From assembly GCF_028389875.1 (NCBI RefSeq), contig NC_084678.1:16460899-16524898 (forward strand): a DNA stretch of 64,000 nt, written 5' to 3'. Shown here piece by piece: positions 34,101 to 47,059 of the stretch; positions within the stretch are counted from its first letter, which is position 1; every line of letters starts with the position of its first letter. Source of the stretch: Rhea pennata (taxonomy: Eukaryota > Chordata > Aves > Rheiformes > Rheidae). Both the position numbers and the translations under genes were made by a program. The notes under the pieces were generated by a model, which was not told where the DNA came from, made no database searches, and was given only the letters and a program-made list of their open reading frames with translations.

Positions 34101-36333
34101 TGCAAGGATCGGGGCATGCAGAGCATGCTCAGGGATTTCGGCTGAAAGCCCTTCACCACTGTACCCAGGTAACTTCCACATAAAACTAATAGTAAAAGCT
34201 GGTGGTTTAGGAATATGTAGGATACCCTTTTTCCCAGCATTGAAATGTACTTAGCTCAATGATTCTGCTTCATGAATATTTCTGTAAAGATTTTTGGTTC
34301 TTTTATTTTCTTTCATTTGCACTAATTTATTTGAACACATGCACAAGTCATGCAAATCCAAACAGAATAGAACAAGGAAAGAAGTTCAAAACAAACTTTT
34401 GTGTCCCCTTTTGGTTTCTACATCAATTCTAGATGACTTTAACCCAAATTTTCACATGATTTCACTCAACTTGACAGCATTTTTTCTAGTATGCCAATAC
34501 AAATGCCAGTTTTTCTAGATGCCAATAAAATTTTCTTGAAAGTTCCAACTAAAGAAAGATGCAAAATCTGGGTAAGATACAGGGTGACCTCGGTGGGAAG
34601 TAAACAAAAGAAATGTGAAGCAGAAATGTTCAAACTCCACTGCGATGTCCTCCCATGACATTGGCTACCTCAGCTGCAGAAAATGTCACCTCTGGCAACC
34701 AGATGGTATGACTGAAAATTAATTTCTAGGAAAAAAAGAAGAAATAAAGGAAGAAAAGAAAAAAAGAAAAATATTTGCTTTCATTCTAGGTATTTCCAGC
34801 TGCAGTTGCCTTCCTGAAGGGGAATGCTGAAAAATCATTTCCCAGTTAGCCGGAGGGTTGTCAGGTTCTTGCTCATTAACAATGAGACAAATCCAACCGT
34901 AACGAGGGGAAGTGGAACTCAACCAGGCACGCTAAACCCTCCTAAGCCGGAGGAGAGAGCTCTGTGCTTCTCGGTGTGGTCCTTGAGAAGTCCGGCTTGG
35001 CAAGTGCCTGCTCTCAGAGCAGCAAGGGCAAGCTCTTAAGAGCGAGCTGTGAATTTGGGTTGTTAAAAAACTCTCTTAAGGCAGCTGCGGAAGCCAGCAG
35101 CGAACAAGTGCTGCTATGAGAATGAGCCCCGCTAGCACCGCAATTGCCTCCCAGCAGCGATTTCCAACTTCTTCCCTCCCACAGCTCTACCTTCATCCAT
35201 TCGCTCCTCTTGCACCCATAAAGTGTTTGCAGCCCACCACGTGCTTTGTGCAGGAGTGTTCCCCCACCTCCCTCTGTGCGAGTCTCCCAGCACGATCATG
35301 TCTCTTTTTCAAACCCTAAAATAACACAAGGACCCTCCTAGTCCTCAGCAATTTTCTCTTGCCACTGTTGAGCTTCCACCCTGGGTGCAGTAAAACGCTA
35401 GCCAGAGCTCTGTTTCTTCCCAGTCCTCTGGAACTGAGTGTAGTTAAAAGGCATGGGAGGTCTTGGGGAAAGTATTGAGAGAGTCATGTTTCAAATGTCT
35501 TTCACAATTCCCAAATCACTTTACAGGCTGCTGATTAATGCCAGGAGCACATTAGCTGCACTCTGCATGTCCTCTCCGGCTCCGAGCACACCAGTGATTT
35601 AAGAACGGCACAGCTCTCTGCACAAGCCAAATGAAAGACTATTCCCTGCTATGATGGAATTAGCCATGAATGACCTTCATGTCTGGGATAAAACATGACC
35701 ACTTTTATACAGTCCTGTAAGCATAGCAAAAGTCTCAGGGGCATTAGGGTCTAGATGAGCCCTGTTTCCATATCCGCATCAGCCAAGCCCTCAAGCTAAC
35801 CCTTTTGGCACATCCTCAAGCCTGCCCTAGAAGGCTGGTGTGGTCCAAGCATCGGAGATCCCCGGAAACTTGTGCAAGGGCAGAATGCAAGTTCATCCAG
35901 TGCCTTTGCATGGGCCCAAGGTCTCATTCATGTGGCCTAGGTAGATATGGCAGTGTTAGGTATCTGGGAGGCCTGGGAATGGAGAGATTCACTGGAATGA
36001 TGCTTTCACTGCCATCTTTCCAGAGAAATGTCACAGAGCAGATACCCACGTAACACCTGATGGCTCCCACCTCAAGTAGCTAGGCGTGAGCCACCACCAT
36101 TCAGCATGGAGAACCATGGAGAATCTCAGGTCTGCAACAAGCAAATGGGAATCCTGCCCGAGGGGCTGGAAGGAGCTGGGCATTACCTGCACCAAGCTCC
36201 ATTACAAGCAGGCAGCAACCTGCTCCTCACATGCATTAGCTCGGGCCTGTTGGGGACCCAGAAGATACAGGACCCACTGGTGGCCCTGACCTCATCCATC
36301 AGCCCCAACTTTCCACCCTGTGAGCTCACTTAC
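28105..36333. other. Unassigned sequence, 28.1-36.3 kb
   Basis: No gene recognised. Composition is average, with a purine-rich stretch at 34729-34768 (AGGAAAAAAAGAAG type) and several AT-rich segments. The 139-codon plus frame at 30037-30456 and other short frames have no identifiable domain. Confidence 0.55.
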
Positions 36334-36480
36334 CTCTGGAGAAGAGCAGGCCCATTGTACTGACTTACCTGGGGCTCTACTAACAGATTCAAACCGGGAT
36401 GAAGATGCCCAAGATCTTTTCGTCTGGGATCACGAATTGCACAAATTACCTCCAGCCCTGCTGAGCTCCAGGCAGATACA
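36334..36480 (-). other. Open minus-strand segment ending at two strong splice donors
   Basis: On the minus strand, CCCCAG|GTAAGTCA (exon end 36369) and CCAGAG|GTAAGTGA (exon end 36334) are both near-perfect donors, 35 nt apart. The frame leading into them is open for about 40 codons (includes EVICAIRDPRRKDLG). Upstream acceptor candidates are weak. No family is recognised, and chance is a real possibility. Confidence 0.2.
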
Positions 36481-37369
36481 CATACACACTATGTCTGAGC
36501 TTTTTCCCAGTCCAGCTGGGCAGCCACTGCCTTCACTCACTTCACTCTACATCCTTTCAAGGGCATTACGTACTTGAAACGCGCCACGTGTCTTCTTTCC
36601 TGGCTAACTCCTGGTTCAGTCTTCTATAAGTGAAGTGACTCTCACTCAGCTCTGAATCATAGATTCATGCTCTTCTTCCAAATTCCTATCTTTCAGCAAA
36701 ATCTGTTCACATATGTCAAGGTTACTCTTCAGATCATATAACTATTTGGTTTTGGGCCAAATATTTAGATGCGCTGTTTGGAGGATTTCATTCTAAGATG
36801 TTAAGCACACAGCTGCACAAAGAGGGCCCTAAATTTTTATTTTTCTACATGAAAACCTTAATGCCTGGGGACAGCTGTTATCCCTACAGCTGAGTCATTT
36901 TGAGAGTATACTGAGATTTTTCTGGCCTGTCTTCTTTTTTCTCCCTCTGCAATATTTGTTTCCTGAAAGAAAATAACAGATCAATTTTGCTTCATTATGC
37001 TCACAGAACATTTTCTGAGATTTCTTATAAAATTTGCTGCACTGTTCCACCCTGTTCATCTGAAAGGTTGCAGGAACTTTAGGCATCATTAGACACTTGA
37101 AGGGGATTTATTTCTGCCTACAATTTACCATCACTGCTTGCAGAAAAACCTCAAATCAAAGGCAGAAGAGCTGCCCTGGAGCTTGTTAACTTTGTGAGGC
37201 CATGCCCTCTGCACAGATCGCATCAACAGCTCAGCAAACGCTTCCAAAACCTGCTGGTGGTTTGCAAACAAAACCACTCACCCCAAGGTGACTTTTTTCA
37301 ACTCTGAAGTCATGGTAGGAATACCTCTCCTTCATCTCCATAGTACATGTTTTCTCTATGTTCTATTCA

Positions 37370-37490
37370 GCTTTAACAGTAAACTCTTCAAGGCACGGAC
37401 CAATGTCCAGTTTGTGTTTGTGCAGCATCTACCGTGGTGGGGCCGTGACCAGCCGTCGGGGCACTGCCACAATACAGTAAATGCCGAGAG
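37370..37490 (+). mobile_element. Ancient interspersed-repeat tail (L2/L3/MIR type)
   Basis: The order AGTAAACTCTTCAAGGCACG, then TTTGTGTTTGTGCAGCATCTA, GGTGGGGCC and finally CACAATACAGTAAAT follows the 3' tail of old LINE-derived repeats (GTAAGCTCTT..AGGGCAGGGAC..TGTACAGCACCTAGCA..GGGGCC..GTAATACAAATAA) common in reptile and bird DNA. The match is from memory and is degenerate; family name not assigned. Confidence 0.45.
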
Positions 37491-37624
37491 TTGCGTCCCA
37501 CCACTTTGACTGCAACCGTCACTTGACCCTTCTGATTCCTTAAATGAGGAGGAACAGCTTTAAAACACCATGGTTCATAGATTTCTCCACTTTGGCCAGA
37601 GAATGTCACTGGAAAAACATAGCT

Positions 37625-37659
37625 TATTACCAAGAAAAGTTTCCCTTTTCTTGGTAATA
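37625..37659. repeat. Perfect 15-bp inverted repeat with 5-nt loop
   Basis: Left arm TATTACCAAGAAAAG at 37625-37639, loop TTTCC at 37640-37644, right arm CTTTTCTTGGTAATA at 37645-37659. All 15 pairs match. The stem is too short for a typical pre-miRNA. It may be a small fold-back insertion or a structured RNA element. Confidence 0.9.
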
Positions 37660-39689
37660 CCTTCTTAAGAGAGAGCACTCAGGCATTAAAATCATGGATA
37701 CTACACACTAAAATATCTCCTGTTTGTCATGTTGGAAGAAGTAACCTTAAAAGACTTGCTCATAGATTCATCCCCTAGTATTACTGAATCACTGCCAAAA
37801 CAGCATTTAAACTGAAATCATGTCTTGTAAGTGGAACCAGAGAGACGATAAACCAAACAACATTTTAAAGTTTAGCTTGAGAAAATAGAAATCCTCGGAA
37901 GCCCACAGGAACATCAGGAGTGTTTGCTTGCACACACACAGGTGGCAGTGCTTGCACCCAGGCCCAGCTCGGTCTAGGACAGGTCACCTCACTTTCCCCA
38001 GTATCTTGGGGTCCTATCTTTACAGAGAGGACATGAAAGGCTTCTTTACCTGGTGGGGACAGATCAAAAACCTTCAGAGGAGGTCTTTGATCTTCAGTCA
38101 GAGGGCATTTTTCTTACTGTGCTCTTATTCAAGCACAGCCCTTCAGCGCGGAGCCTGTGGAATGGCAAATGATGGGGAGGCTCCTCCAGGACCAACCCCA
38201 GCCCGGTAGACAAAGTTTGTTGCTCTGGAGCGGGAGGCTGAGGACCTCTGAGGTAGTAGGAACCTTTCTTGGCCGGCTCCAGGAAAACCACCCACGTAAA
38301 CCTCCACCTTCAGCGAGAATGGCTCAAGGAGCCACACCCAGGTGACAGCATCGCTGTCCAGTGGATGCAAACAAGATGCATTTTGCTCATCCTCTGAGCA
38401 AATGTTATTGGGTGATCGCACCCGGTGGGCAGCAGGCAGTTACCTAGCAACTCTGGAGAGACTCTGCCGGCACAACTCAACCCTCCTGGCACGTCTTTTA
38501 CAGCACAAGGTTGCGTCCTTTTAAGTGAACATTAGAAAAGAAGTAGGATCACAAGAAGAAAGAGCTGGTCTGCTCCTCTTCTCGGGTGAGTTTGTTTTGC
38601 TAGCCAGGCTTCACGACATGCCTGTGCGTTATGTCTAATCGCCAGGGTGATGCTGAGAGGAAGAGCGAGGTGCTGGCATCATGCCTCCAGGCTTCGTGGA
38701 GCCTACAGGTAGGAGCACTCCTTGGGCAAGGTTGTCCGTGCAGGATTGCACAGGGAGGTGCAGCGCTAATCAGGGCCTCAAACTGCCTTTGCAGCTTCCC
38801 AACAAAGGTGAATCAAGGGGACCCTGTGCAGACTAACTGCCTCTTTGGGCCTGACTAATTGTGCACATGCATGCGCTCCAAGCACAAACGCCACAGCAGG
38901 ACCGAAGGGAGTGGTGGAAAGAGCTTCTGTAAGTGTCCCTTGGTAGAGCCAAGGCCATTTGGCATATCCCCAGGCAAGGATAGGCAAGGGTTTACTCCTG
39001 TCCGCAGGCGCATGTGGGCCCACGGCTGGCAGGCTGGTGGGGCAGCATTGCTCAAGCCTGCCCTGACAACACGTTTCCTCCAGTGCACACTGCCCTGGAA
39101 GCACCAGAAAACAGCTTGATGAGATGGAAAGCAAACACAAACACCTTGTTCCTCTGAACCTGTCTCACTCCAGGGAGCAGTTTCCCAGCTCTGATTCACA
39201 TCGTCCTTTAGGCTCTGAGCCTAAAGACCTCTTGGCCCACCCATGGCCTGAGAGCTGCAGCTGGGGCTTTTTAAACACAACCTCAGCGACATGCGGAGCC
39301 ATCAGCATCTCCAGGGAGACATAAAGGTGAAGATCCTGCCTCTTGGCTTTGCAGGGTGCTGTCTACAACTACTCTGGGCACAGTAAAGAAAGTACCTTTG
39401 GGCACAGCTCCTGTGATACTGATTTATGTGTAGTTGAGTTAAGGCATCAGCACTAAGGACTTATCCAAACACCTTCTTGGATGGAATATAGCCACATGGG
39501 TAGACTATACTATCCTTTTTTCATCATTTCTTTTTACATTTTTTTATTATTAAAACTGCTCCCTTCACCTGGATCCTAGCCTCATACAGTATTTTTACAG
39601 GTCTGGACTACTGCATCCTAGACAAAAAAGCTCATTTCTACAACAAATAGTGCAAAAAGAGGCTTTATTTCCCTGAAAAGGCCCCAGTG
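37660..39689. other. Unassigned sequence, 37.7-39.7 kb
   Basis: No gene recognised. A plus-strand donor-like CGG|GTGAGT lies near 38585 without a convincing partner exon. Short reading frames on both strands overlap each other and show no domain. Confidence 0.5.
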
Positions 39690-40560
39690 CTGGACCTGAT
39701 GAAGGCACCATGCCACACACCATCATTGCCAATCCGCAGCAACCCTTCCACCAGGCAATAACCAGTCCCTGGCTCTTCCTGGGATTTTCCAGCTAGCTGT
39801 TCCCAAAATCAGTTCAGCACACCTCCTTGGACTGCTTAATCCAAATGCCATGTGAAACTGTGTCAAATGCTTTGCAAAACTTTTGGGGTATTAGAGCTAC
39901 CTAATAGCCATGACTAAGCTAATGAATTCAGGCTTGTTGTAAAGACGTATGTTTCATAAACTCATTAGTTTTATTCCTATCCTTTAATTCTTTATCATTT
40001 GAATTCCCTTTCATCTGTTCCATTATTTTGTCCAGGATTACTAGCTTGTAGTTATCTGGGACATTATACTTTTTTTTTTTTTAATATAAGCTACCCTTTT
40101 CCCAGCTATTCTGTCACTGATTAAAAATGAAAATCTGCAGACCTCGATCTCCTGAGCCAGCTCTTCTGAGACTCTCAAATACAAGTTATATAGTCTGGCT
40201 GATTCCTAAGTGTCTCCCCTGACAACATAGATATCATTTACTACCCTTCCTGATTACTGATGGGCTGAGAAAGGCTTCATCACCCTTTAGGGATAGAAAG
40301 CACATCATTCTGCATCTTTCCAAATGCCACAAGGAAATACTGACTGGATATTATTGCACTGATTGGACACTACGGCACATCAGTGGTGATTTCACCATGT
40401 CATCCACGATGAGTCCACCCGCTTGTATTCTTTCTTTTCTATTTAATTGTACCTGAAGTTTTTTGTCCTTGCTCTTGACTGCCACAGATTTCATGCTATT
40501 TTAGTAATCATCTTTTATCAGTCAGCTAAACTTTATATTTTCTAATATATACCATTTACT
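39690..40560 (-). mobile_element. Ancient CR1/L3-clade LINE fragment in antisense
   Basis: Read on the minus strand, TTTTGCAAAGCATTTGACAC (39880-39861) is a decayed version of the reverse transcriptase motif DFSKAFD. Flanking plus-strand words such as TCCAAATGCCATGTGAAACTG, TTTGTCCAGGATTACTAGCT, ACCCTTTTCCCAGCTATTCT and CCAGCTCTTCTGAGACTCTC keep the order and spacing of old sauropsid CR1/L3 LINE copies recalled from memory. No frame survives. Ends are approximate. Confidence 0.6.
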
Positions 40561-40591
40561 ATCCACTCCATTTCCATCTGCTGTTTTCTTT

Positions 40592-40608
40592 CCCCCCCCC
40601 CCCCCCCC
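40592..40608. repeat. Poly-C tract of 17 bases
   Basis: An uninterrupted C run on the plus strand, at the edge of the ancient LINE. Confidence 0.95.
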
Positions 40609-40619
40609 TTTTTAATATC

Positions 40620-43600
40620 TACTCTGACTTGGCTTCTCAGTCTGGGTGAACCTCAAGGCAAAATCAAAATCTCTTTACTAAGAAGTCCAGGGGCTCAGGC
40701 CACGTGACGATCTCTGCCTAAAACTTCCCAACTTTTATTCCTACCTCTCTCTCCACGTATCAGCTCCTAGCCAGTTGCAGCCGCGTTTTCCTCAGCTGCG
40801 GAGAGGCCGCCCTTCGGAAGCAGCCGTAGGTCTGTATAGGTACAATAACGATGATATTGATGCAAATGCACATGGAGCTGCCCTTTGGCAGCCCGTATTG
40901 AGCATAATCTGGTTCTGATCACCAGTTCCTAGGCAACCACAACATTCCTGTCCAGCAACGAGGTCCAAAATAGATTTGGGTTTTGTTTTGGTCAAAATAT
41001 CTTTTGTGCTAGAAATCTATTAGCTATAATTGCGAGGAACTGTTGTTGGGTTTTAATTACTGGCTGCACAGAACTTCCAGCAGAAGTCACCCCCGGTGAC
41101 CTTGGCAAGGACAGCAGTCTTTGTGCTGCAGGTTATCACCAGACTGCACGACCGAGCCCGTGGCTCCGCGGCGCAGTGCTGGGGCTCATTGGCAATGCAC
41201 GGATCCGTGCTCACTTTTAACTCCTCGAGCGCGAAGCAAGGGGAGCTCACAGAGCTGCAGCAAAAGCAACCCCTGACTCCTGGAGGTGGCAGCAAGGCTC
41301 CTCCCTTCCCAGGCAGGTGATTCACAAATTTCCAGCTTCCAACATCTTCCATCACATTCCTGAGCAAGCAGTTACTTAAAGGAATTGGATCTCTGCAGGT
41401 TCCTGCACCTATCTGCCCGTCTCACACTACTTACAGTTTTCCCCGTGGACAGAAATTAAAATCAAAAAGGAAAATTCTCAGCAGAAAATATTATTTTCTC
41501 TTTTTCCCTTCAGTTAAAAGAAGTAGTGAAGTAGACTCATCCTTTTCCACACTTGCTTGAGGTCCTAACCAGTCTGGAGATTGTAGGCAGCTTAAAAGCA
41601 GCAAAGAAGTCTCAAAATAGCATAAAACAGCCCTCTAGAGTAAGAGATGAAAGAGTCAACACACTTAACCAACTCCCTGCACATTCAAGGGACCTGAGAA
41701 GGAACGAAGTGTGGGAGCCAGCTGGCAGCAGGGCAGGGCCAAACAGAGATCACGGAGAGACTCTGTCATCTGAATCTGCTCTTGCATCCCCAGTGGGGCC
41801 CCATTGGGGAGACCAATGTCCTGAAATATAAATGGTGCAGACATACCAGTCAATTGAAAACTGCTGAAACCTTGGCTGCTGCTCACTACCGGTTCAAGTC
41901 CCCTTCACTGTCTCTGTGGAGGACATGTGGAAATCACAGCACTGGACACCAGCAGGAGCAGCCCATGGTCACAGACAAGTCAAACATCAAAACCAGCCTC
42001 CCTCTCCCTCCATCCTCAGGTTCCTCAGTTTTAGGCCAACCATTCAAGCTCCTTCCTAACCCTTAACACATCTTGGGCTTCCCCTAAGTCTCCCATCCTT
42101 CTTTCCGTGTCTTGGAGGCTCCCATAGCTTGCATCAGCCCAAGAAAGCGATGCATTGGGAAGCAATAGCATGTTGGCTCTCTCTGTTGGCATCATCTTGG
42201 CAGCAAGACCATCCTACAAGAACATTTCATACCACAGCTAGTTATATATCTGCTCTGAGAGCAGAAGAGATTTAAACAGAGGCTAAACTGTATGTTTTGG
42301 GACCAGGTACTAAGGGTTTCTCACACCACTACTTAAAAATGCACAATACAGCTCTGTTCTTTAAGGAGAAGGGACAGGGCGAGGGGGCACTGCCAGCCTC
42401 ATCAGCTCATATATAACAGAAAAATGAACCTATCCAGCTGCTGCACATGGACGACAGCCGACGGTGTAGGGCTCTCTGGCGAGAACGTCATTAGATTATG
42501 CCAGATTCTAGGGTCCCAGGAATGGAGAATAACTCAGTGGCTTGCAAAGTGAGGTGGCTTTCCTAAAACTCAGCTCTTCCTTGAGCTGTATGAAACCCAA
42601 AGTTGCTGCATACCCAGGCTTTACTATTGTCTTTGAATTGGAGATTCAATCCACTTTCCCCTTGGAAAACAGCTTTTTCAACCTATTGTGCAAAGAGCAA
42701 AACAAAGCTTCTCTGTCGTGACCCCCACTGACTCAAAATGCAGCTTCTGCTGTGGCATGTAGGGAGCAGACAAGTCCCAAAGCCCTTTTCATCCAACATG
42801 CCCACTAGCTTTGTTTACTTATCAAAGGCTTTTGCTCCAAAGGTGGGGATTTAAAGATGTTTCTGCAACGCCTCAGAGCACTTCCCACCTATTAAAGCAG
42901 CACTTCCCCAGAGCAGCACATTTGGAAGGCAGCAGCCAGTGTGCAGCACTCTGAATTCAGTACAATGTTATTTATCTAAGCAGAGAGCAATAATAACACA
43001 GCAGAGATTTCATTTCCTTTCAGCACATAAGAACTCCACTGAGCGAAGGTGAGATTAAATAATACAATAGACAGAAAGAGAGCAAGGCAAAGGAAGGTTT
43101 TCAAGTCCTTTTCCTTTGCCAGGAGTTATGAAAACGTTACAAGAGCCTTCACATCTAAAGCTCCCTGGATATCTTCACCTCCTTATCAAAGATGGCCCCA
43201 GTACTCCCCATACAAACGCACCATCTGCCTCCATGTGAGTAGCTCTAATGGAAACTAATACGAGCTGGTGTAGGTGTTGCTACTCAAACCATTGACTCAA
43301 CTTCATCCTTATACTGCAAATTTGCTTTCTTGTACTGCATGTCAGGCAAAATGCACTGGAGGACACTGAGCAGCATCCAGCACTCACTGTGGAAAGGAAT
43401 CTAAATTCTTGATGCAGTGCACAGAAAAATATACAATGGGTACGGTGGCGTGGGTTTGTGGACAGAGCAATGGGCCCATGGGGCTCAGTTCAATGAAGCA
43501 CTCAAATATATGTTGAAGTCTATTCCTTTCCAGGAAAAAAAAAAAAAGGCGATTGAAACATGTGCTTAAGCAGGTACATCCGAGCGTCATCAGACAGGGT

Positions 43601-45299
43601 GGGCAGCTGAGTCAGCCCAGGCCGGACAGACTGCAAAACGTCTGATTGCTGCAGAAGTGCAAGGAATATGCATGCAAGATGCACAGCAAGCAGAGCCATT
43701 TGGGCACTTTATTGCAATCCAAATGCTGGTATTTGGCTGTGCCTCATGGCTTTATTTTCAACCAGTACAACTTAAAATGCGGTGTGTCCTGTCTGTAAGC
43801 TCTTGCAAGACCCAATCAGACTCATTTGAAGCTGTAATACCCCTGGCCTTATCACCAAAGACTTCTGGAGATCTGAACACGTGCCAAGAGCTGCAATGAA
43901 ATATAGGACTTAATTATGCCTGACAAAAGCAAATCAATTAAAGGCTGTCTCGCATCTGTGTCCTTTGATAGGAGCTTCTTCTTTATCATCTCTTCTCTGC
44001 TCCTTTGCAAAAATCTGAATATTTATGGCCAGGAATTAGGTCAAAGCCCAGAAATGAATAAATATTTGCTGCTCTACACTGAAGATAAGGAGAGTTTCAG
44101 ATCGCTAAGCATGAAGCAAAAACCACATTAGCTCCCAGAGCGATCAGATAAAGCCTCCGCCAGTGAAGTGGGATCCTCACCCCAGCGCGAGCTGTCTCGG
44201 GGCAGCCCAAGCACCGCGAGAGCCGTGGGACTGAACCCAGCCCTCTCCAAAAGACAAATAATTCCTCCTAGGGCACAAAACGGGCACGAGTCACCAGGGA
44301 AGAGGGGAGCACCAAGACCCCATTTCGCCTGGCTTGGACCCCCAGACATCAGAGTTTTCTTTTTCATGCCTAGTAGCAATTCTTTCCCTGTATACCTAAC
44401 CACGAGGTCTGAATCAAACTTGGCAGAATCCTTTTAAATGAATTTATTGAAATGTAATATTTATATATTACTCCTTGTACCATCCGGGATTGTTTCGCGT
44501 ATACTTTCTCTCAATGCTTTAATATTTATATCCGTGTTAAACTATTTACACTGCTTTTATGTGATCTTCTGCCATCACTCAGTCTTTAATAACTTGCCTG
44601 CAACAAAATGGTTTGCAGTATATTTTTTAATCGAACAGCAAGGGCTCGAGTGCAGGATATATAAAGCTGACACTGGTGATTTAAGGTTTGGACCCAGAAA
44701 TTCAACATAGAGAATTATCATGCTCCAAAGGAATTTTAAAATATAACATAAATATGATTCAAAAATCCATTTTTGAAGGTTGCTGCTGCTCTTGCGGTGC
44801 AGCAATGTCCTGCCTTGCAACATGCAACCATAAAAACCTCACTGGGCCAGTTGCGGCCCTTTGCTCGGCCTCTTGGCAGCATCCAGAGAGAAGTTCCTAA
44901 ATCGCTCCTGCTGCAGTTCACGCTCGATCTCACCCCCCCCACACCCCAGCCCAAACGAGCCCAAGGAATCGGGAGCCCTTTCCTCTTTGCCGACTGCCAT
45001 TGCCAGTCTCCTCTGGCCGCCAATGGACCATTAACTCATTAACTCATCCTCAAGAAGATAAATAGCAAAACAGGTAACGCAGCGGCCTCGTTGTTATATT
45101 CTGCATCACTGAGGTTTGTAAAGAGAGAAGCAAGAGGCCTTCTGAGGCCATCTCCTTGCTGAGGTTTGCCTTTCGCGTTCCAAAGGGAAAAGCAACCTAA
45201 ACTGAAGGAAACGAATCCCCAGTGAAAATTAACATTTGAGCCTTTAGAGCCATCCACAAAAGCAGCAAAAAAAAAAAAAACTATTAAAGAAAAATCCAT
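40620..45299. other. Unassigned sequence, 40.6-45.3 kb
   Basis: No gene recognised. An AT-rich stretch runs from about 44410 to 44720 with TAATATTTATA-type words, next to ordinary sequence. A tandem ATTAACTC pair lies near 45030-45045. Confidence 0.5.
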
Positions 45300-46090
45300 T
45301 ATCCTTATGACTTCAGTTGCAGCGGCGCTGGAGCTGCGGTCGCCCTATATTAATCACAAAGGTCTTTGCGTTACGCAGCTGGCAAAGACGTAAAAGCTTT
45401 TTTGACCCGCATTTGTTCCGTCTTCCTTTAGAAACATTAAGCTCAACGGTAAGCAGGAACCTCCCGTTCCCCTCAGGCCGTAAGGGCAGCCGTGCGCCGA
45501 GGAGCCCGGTGGCCCGCCGCAGCCGGGCGCTGCAGCCGGGGCGCGGGGACGCTTGGAGCGCTTGCAGAGCGGCCGCTGCGGAGCTCCGTCTGCCGCGAGC
45601 GCCGTGCCGCTCTGAATAAAGGTCTGCCTCAAAGCACATCCGTCCACGACCGTTCCTAACATCACGTTTTTCTCAGCAAACAGCTCAACGCGTTGCAGCA
45701 GGAGGAAAGGGACCAAGGGCTGGGGCTGAAGACAGCAGAAACGCCATCGGGCACCGGCGCACATCCGAGCCTGCTCCCCCCGGCTGCACCTTGTGCTGGC
45801 GGACAGTCCCCAACTTACTTACTGCATTTTTGCCCTTATTTTAAGAGTTTTCCTTCTCCTCATTCCCACCAGCCACCCGTTGCCGAGGCCCCGGCAGAGA
45901 CAGGTCTCCACCCTGCAGTCCTCCAGGTCTTTTTCAAAGCACCGAACAGAGCGAGATGCTATTCGCAGGCGGTGCGAGCGAGCGGCAGCTCGTTCCCGGA
46001 CGGGGAGCACAGTCCTGGCTCTGCCGGAGACCCCGTCCTCCCGCCCCGCCACCCCCGAGAGCCCCGTTTGGCACCTATCGATCTCGCTCG
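45300..46090. promoter_or_regulatory. CpG-rich segment, core about 45470-45610
   Basis: Dense CG dinucleotides (for example GGCCCGCCGCAGCCGGGCGC near 45510). Overlapping frames exist on both strands, none with a recognised domain. May be a promoter of an unidentified transcript. Confidence 0.35.
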
Positions 46091-46339
46091 TCTGCAGGGT
46101 GAGGTTGTGAAGGACCTGTGTGAAGGCCAGCAGTGACCGAGGAAGGGGACGATCCTACAGAAGAGGCAGTGAAACCAGCTACCGCCTCAAAGGAACTGGA
46201 AGAGGGGAGATGAAAGCAGATGGGATTTTTTCCCCCCCCTTTTAAGTGTATATGAGCAATAAGGGGTGCCTGCTTTATTTGTGATAATAGTAAGTGAGCA
46301 CTCACGAAATACAGGTAGGATGGCTGGTCCTTTTTGATT

Positions 46340-46361
46340 AAAAAAAAAAAAAAAAAAAAAA
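46340..46361. repeat. Poly-A tract of 22 bases
   Basis: Uninterrupted A run on the plus strand; no retroposed element recognised before it. Confidence 0.95.
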
Positions 46362-47059
46362 GAACACAGATCTCTTTTATATCACCAGAAATCTTTCACA
46401 AGAAGAAACCAATTTTTCCCTCTATTCATCTTTCTATTGTGGCATTTTCCATCCTCTGTAATTTGCAGCTCACTCTACCCAGCGGGGTTGAAAATGAGCT
46501 CTGCCACCTCGTCCGTCCTAAAGCATCGTACATATGGCAGCAACACCAATTGCCCAATTTTCCTCAATAGTTAACTCTTCTGCCAGAAGGAACGGAAAAA
46601 TTTGTAGTCAGGCTGCCTGTTTATTTGACACGTTTATGGATTTCTTTGTCCTCGTCTTGCACGGTCCCAAACAAACGGGGTTTGTTCCTGGTTGGCAGTG
46701 CTACTGCCTGCAAGAAATGCAGTGGCACTGAGGGGGAAAAAAATAACAACGGCAAAAAAATGAAATGGGTCAGGCAGGGCTATTTGTGCATCCAGCTTTC
46801 AGAAGAAGAACAACGCATGACACAGGAGAGCTGGGAAAGGAGAGGCTAAATAGGGCACCAGACATCTTGTCCTCCAGGACTACCCAAGACGAGAGCAGGT
46901 CCGTGAGCCCCGGCTTGCAGGTGTCCTGGGTGGGGAAGCAACCGGCGAGATGCCAGGGTAAAATCGGGGTCTTGCAGAGACCCACGAGAGCTCGAGCTCA
47001 CTACAAAGCGGAAACGTCCCTCTGGAAGAGGAGGAATCAGGTATCACTCAGTAGCAGAC

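Noticed and set aside
41881..41905. tRNA B-box-like GGTTCAAGTCC
   Set aside because: No matching A box, acceptor stem or cloverleaf upstream; isolated word.
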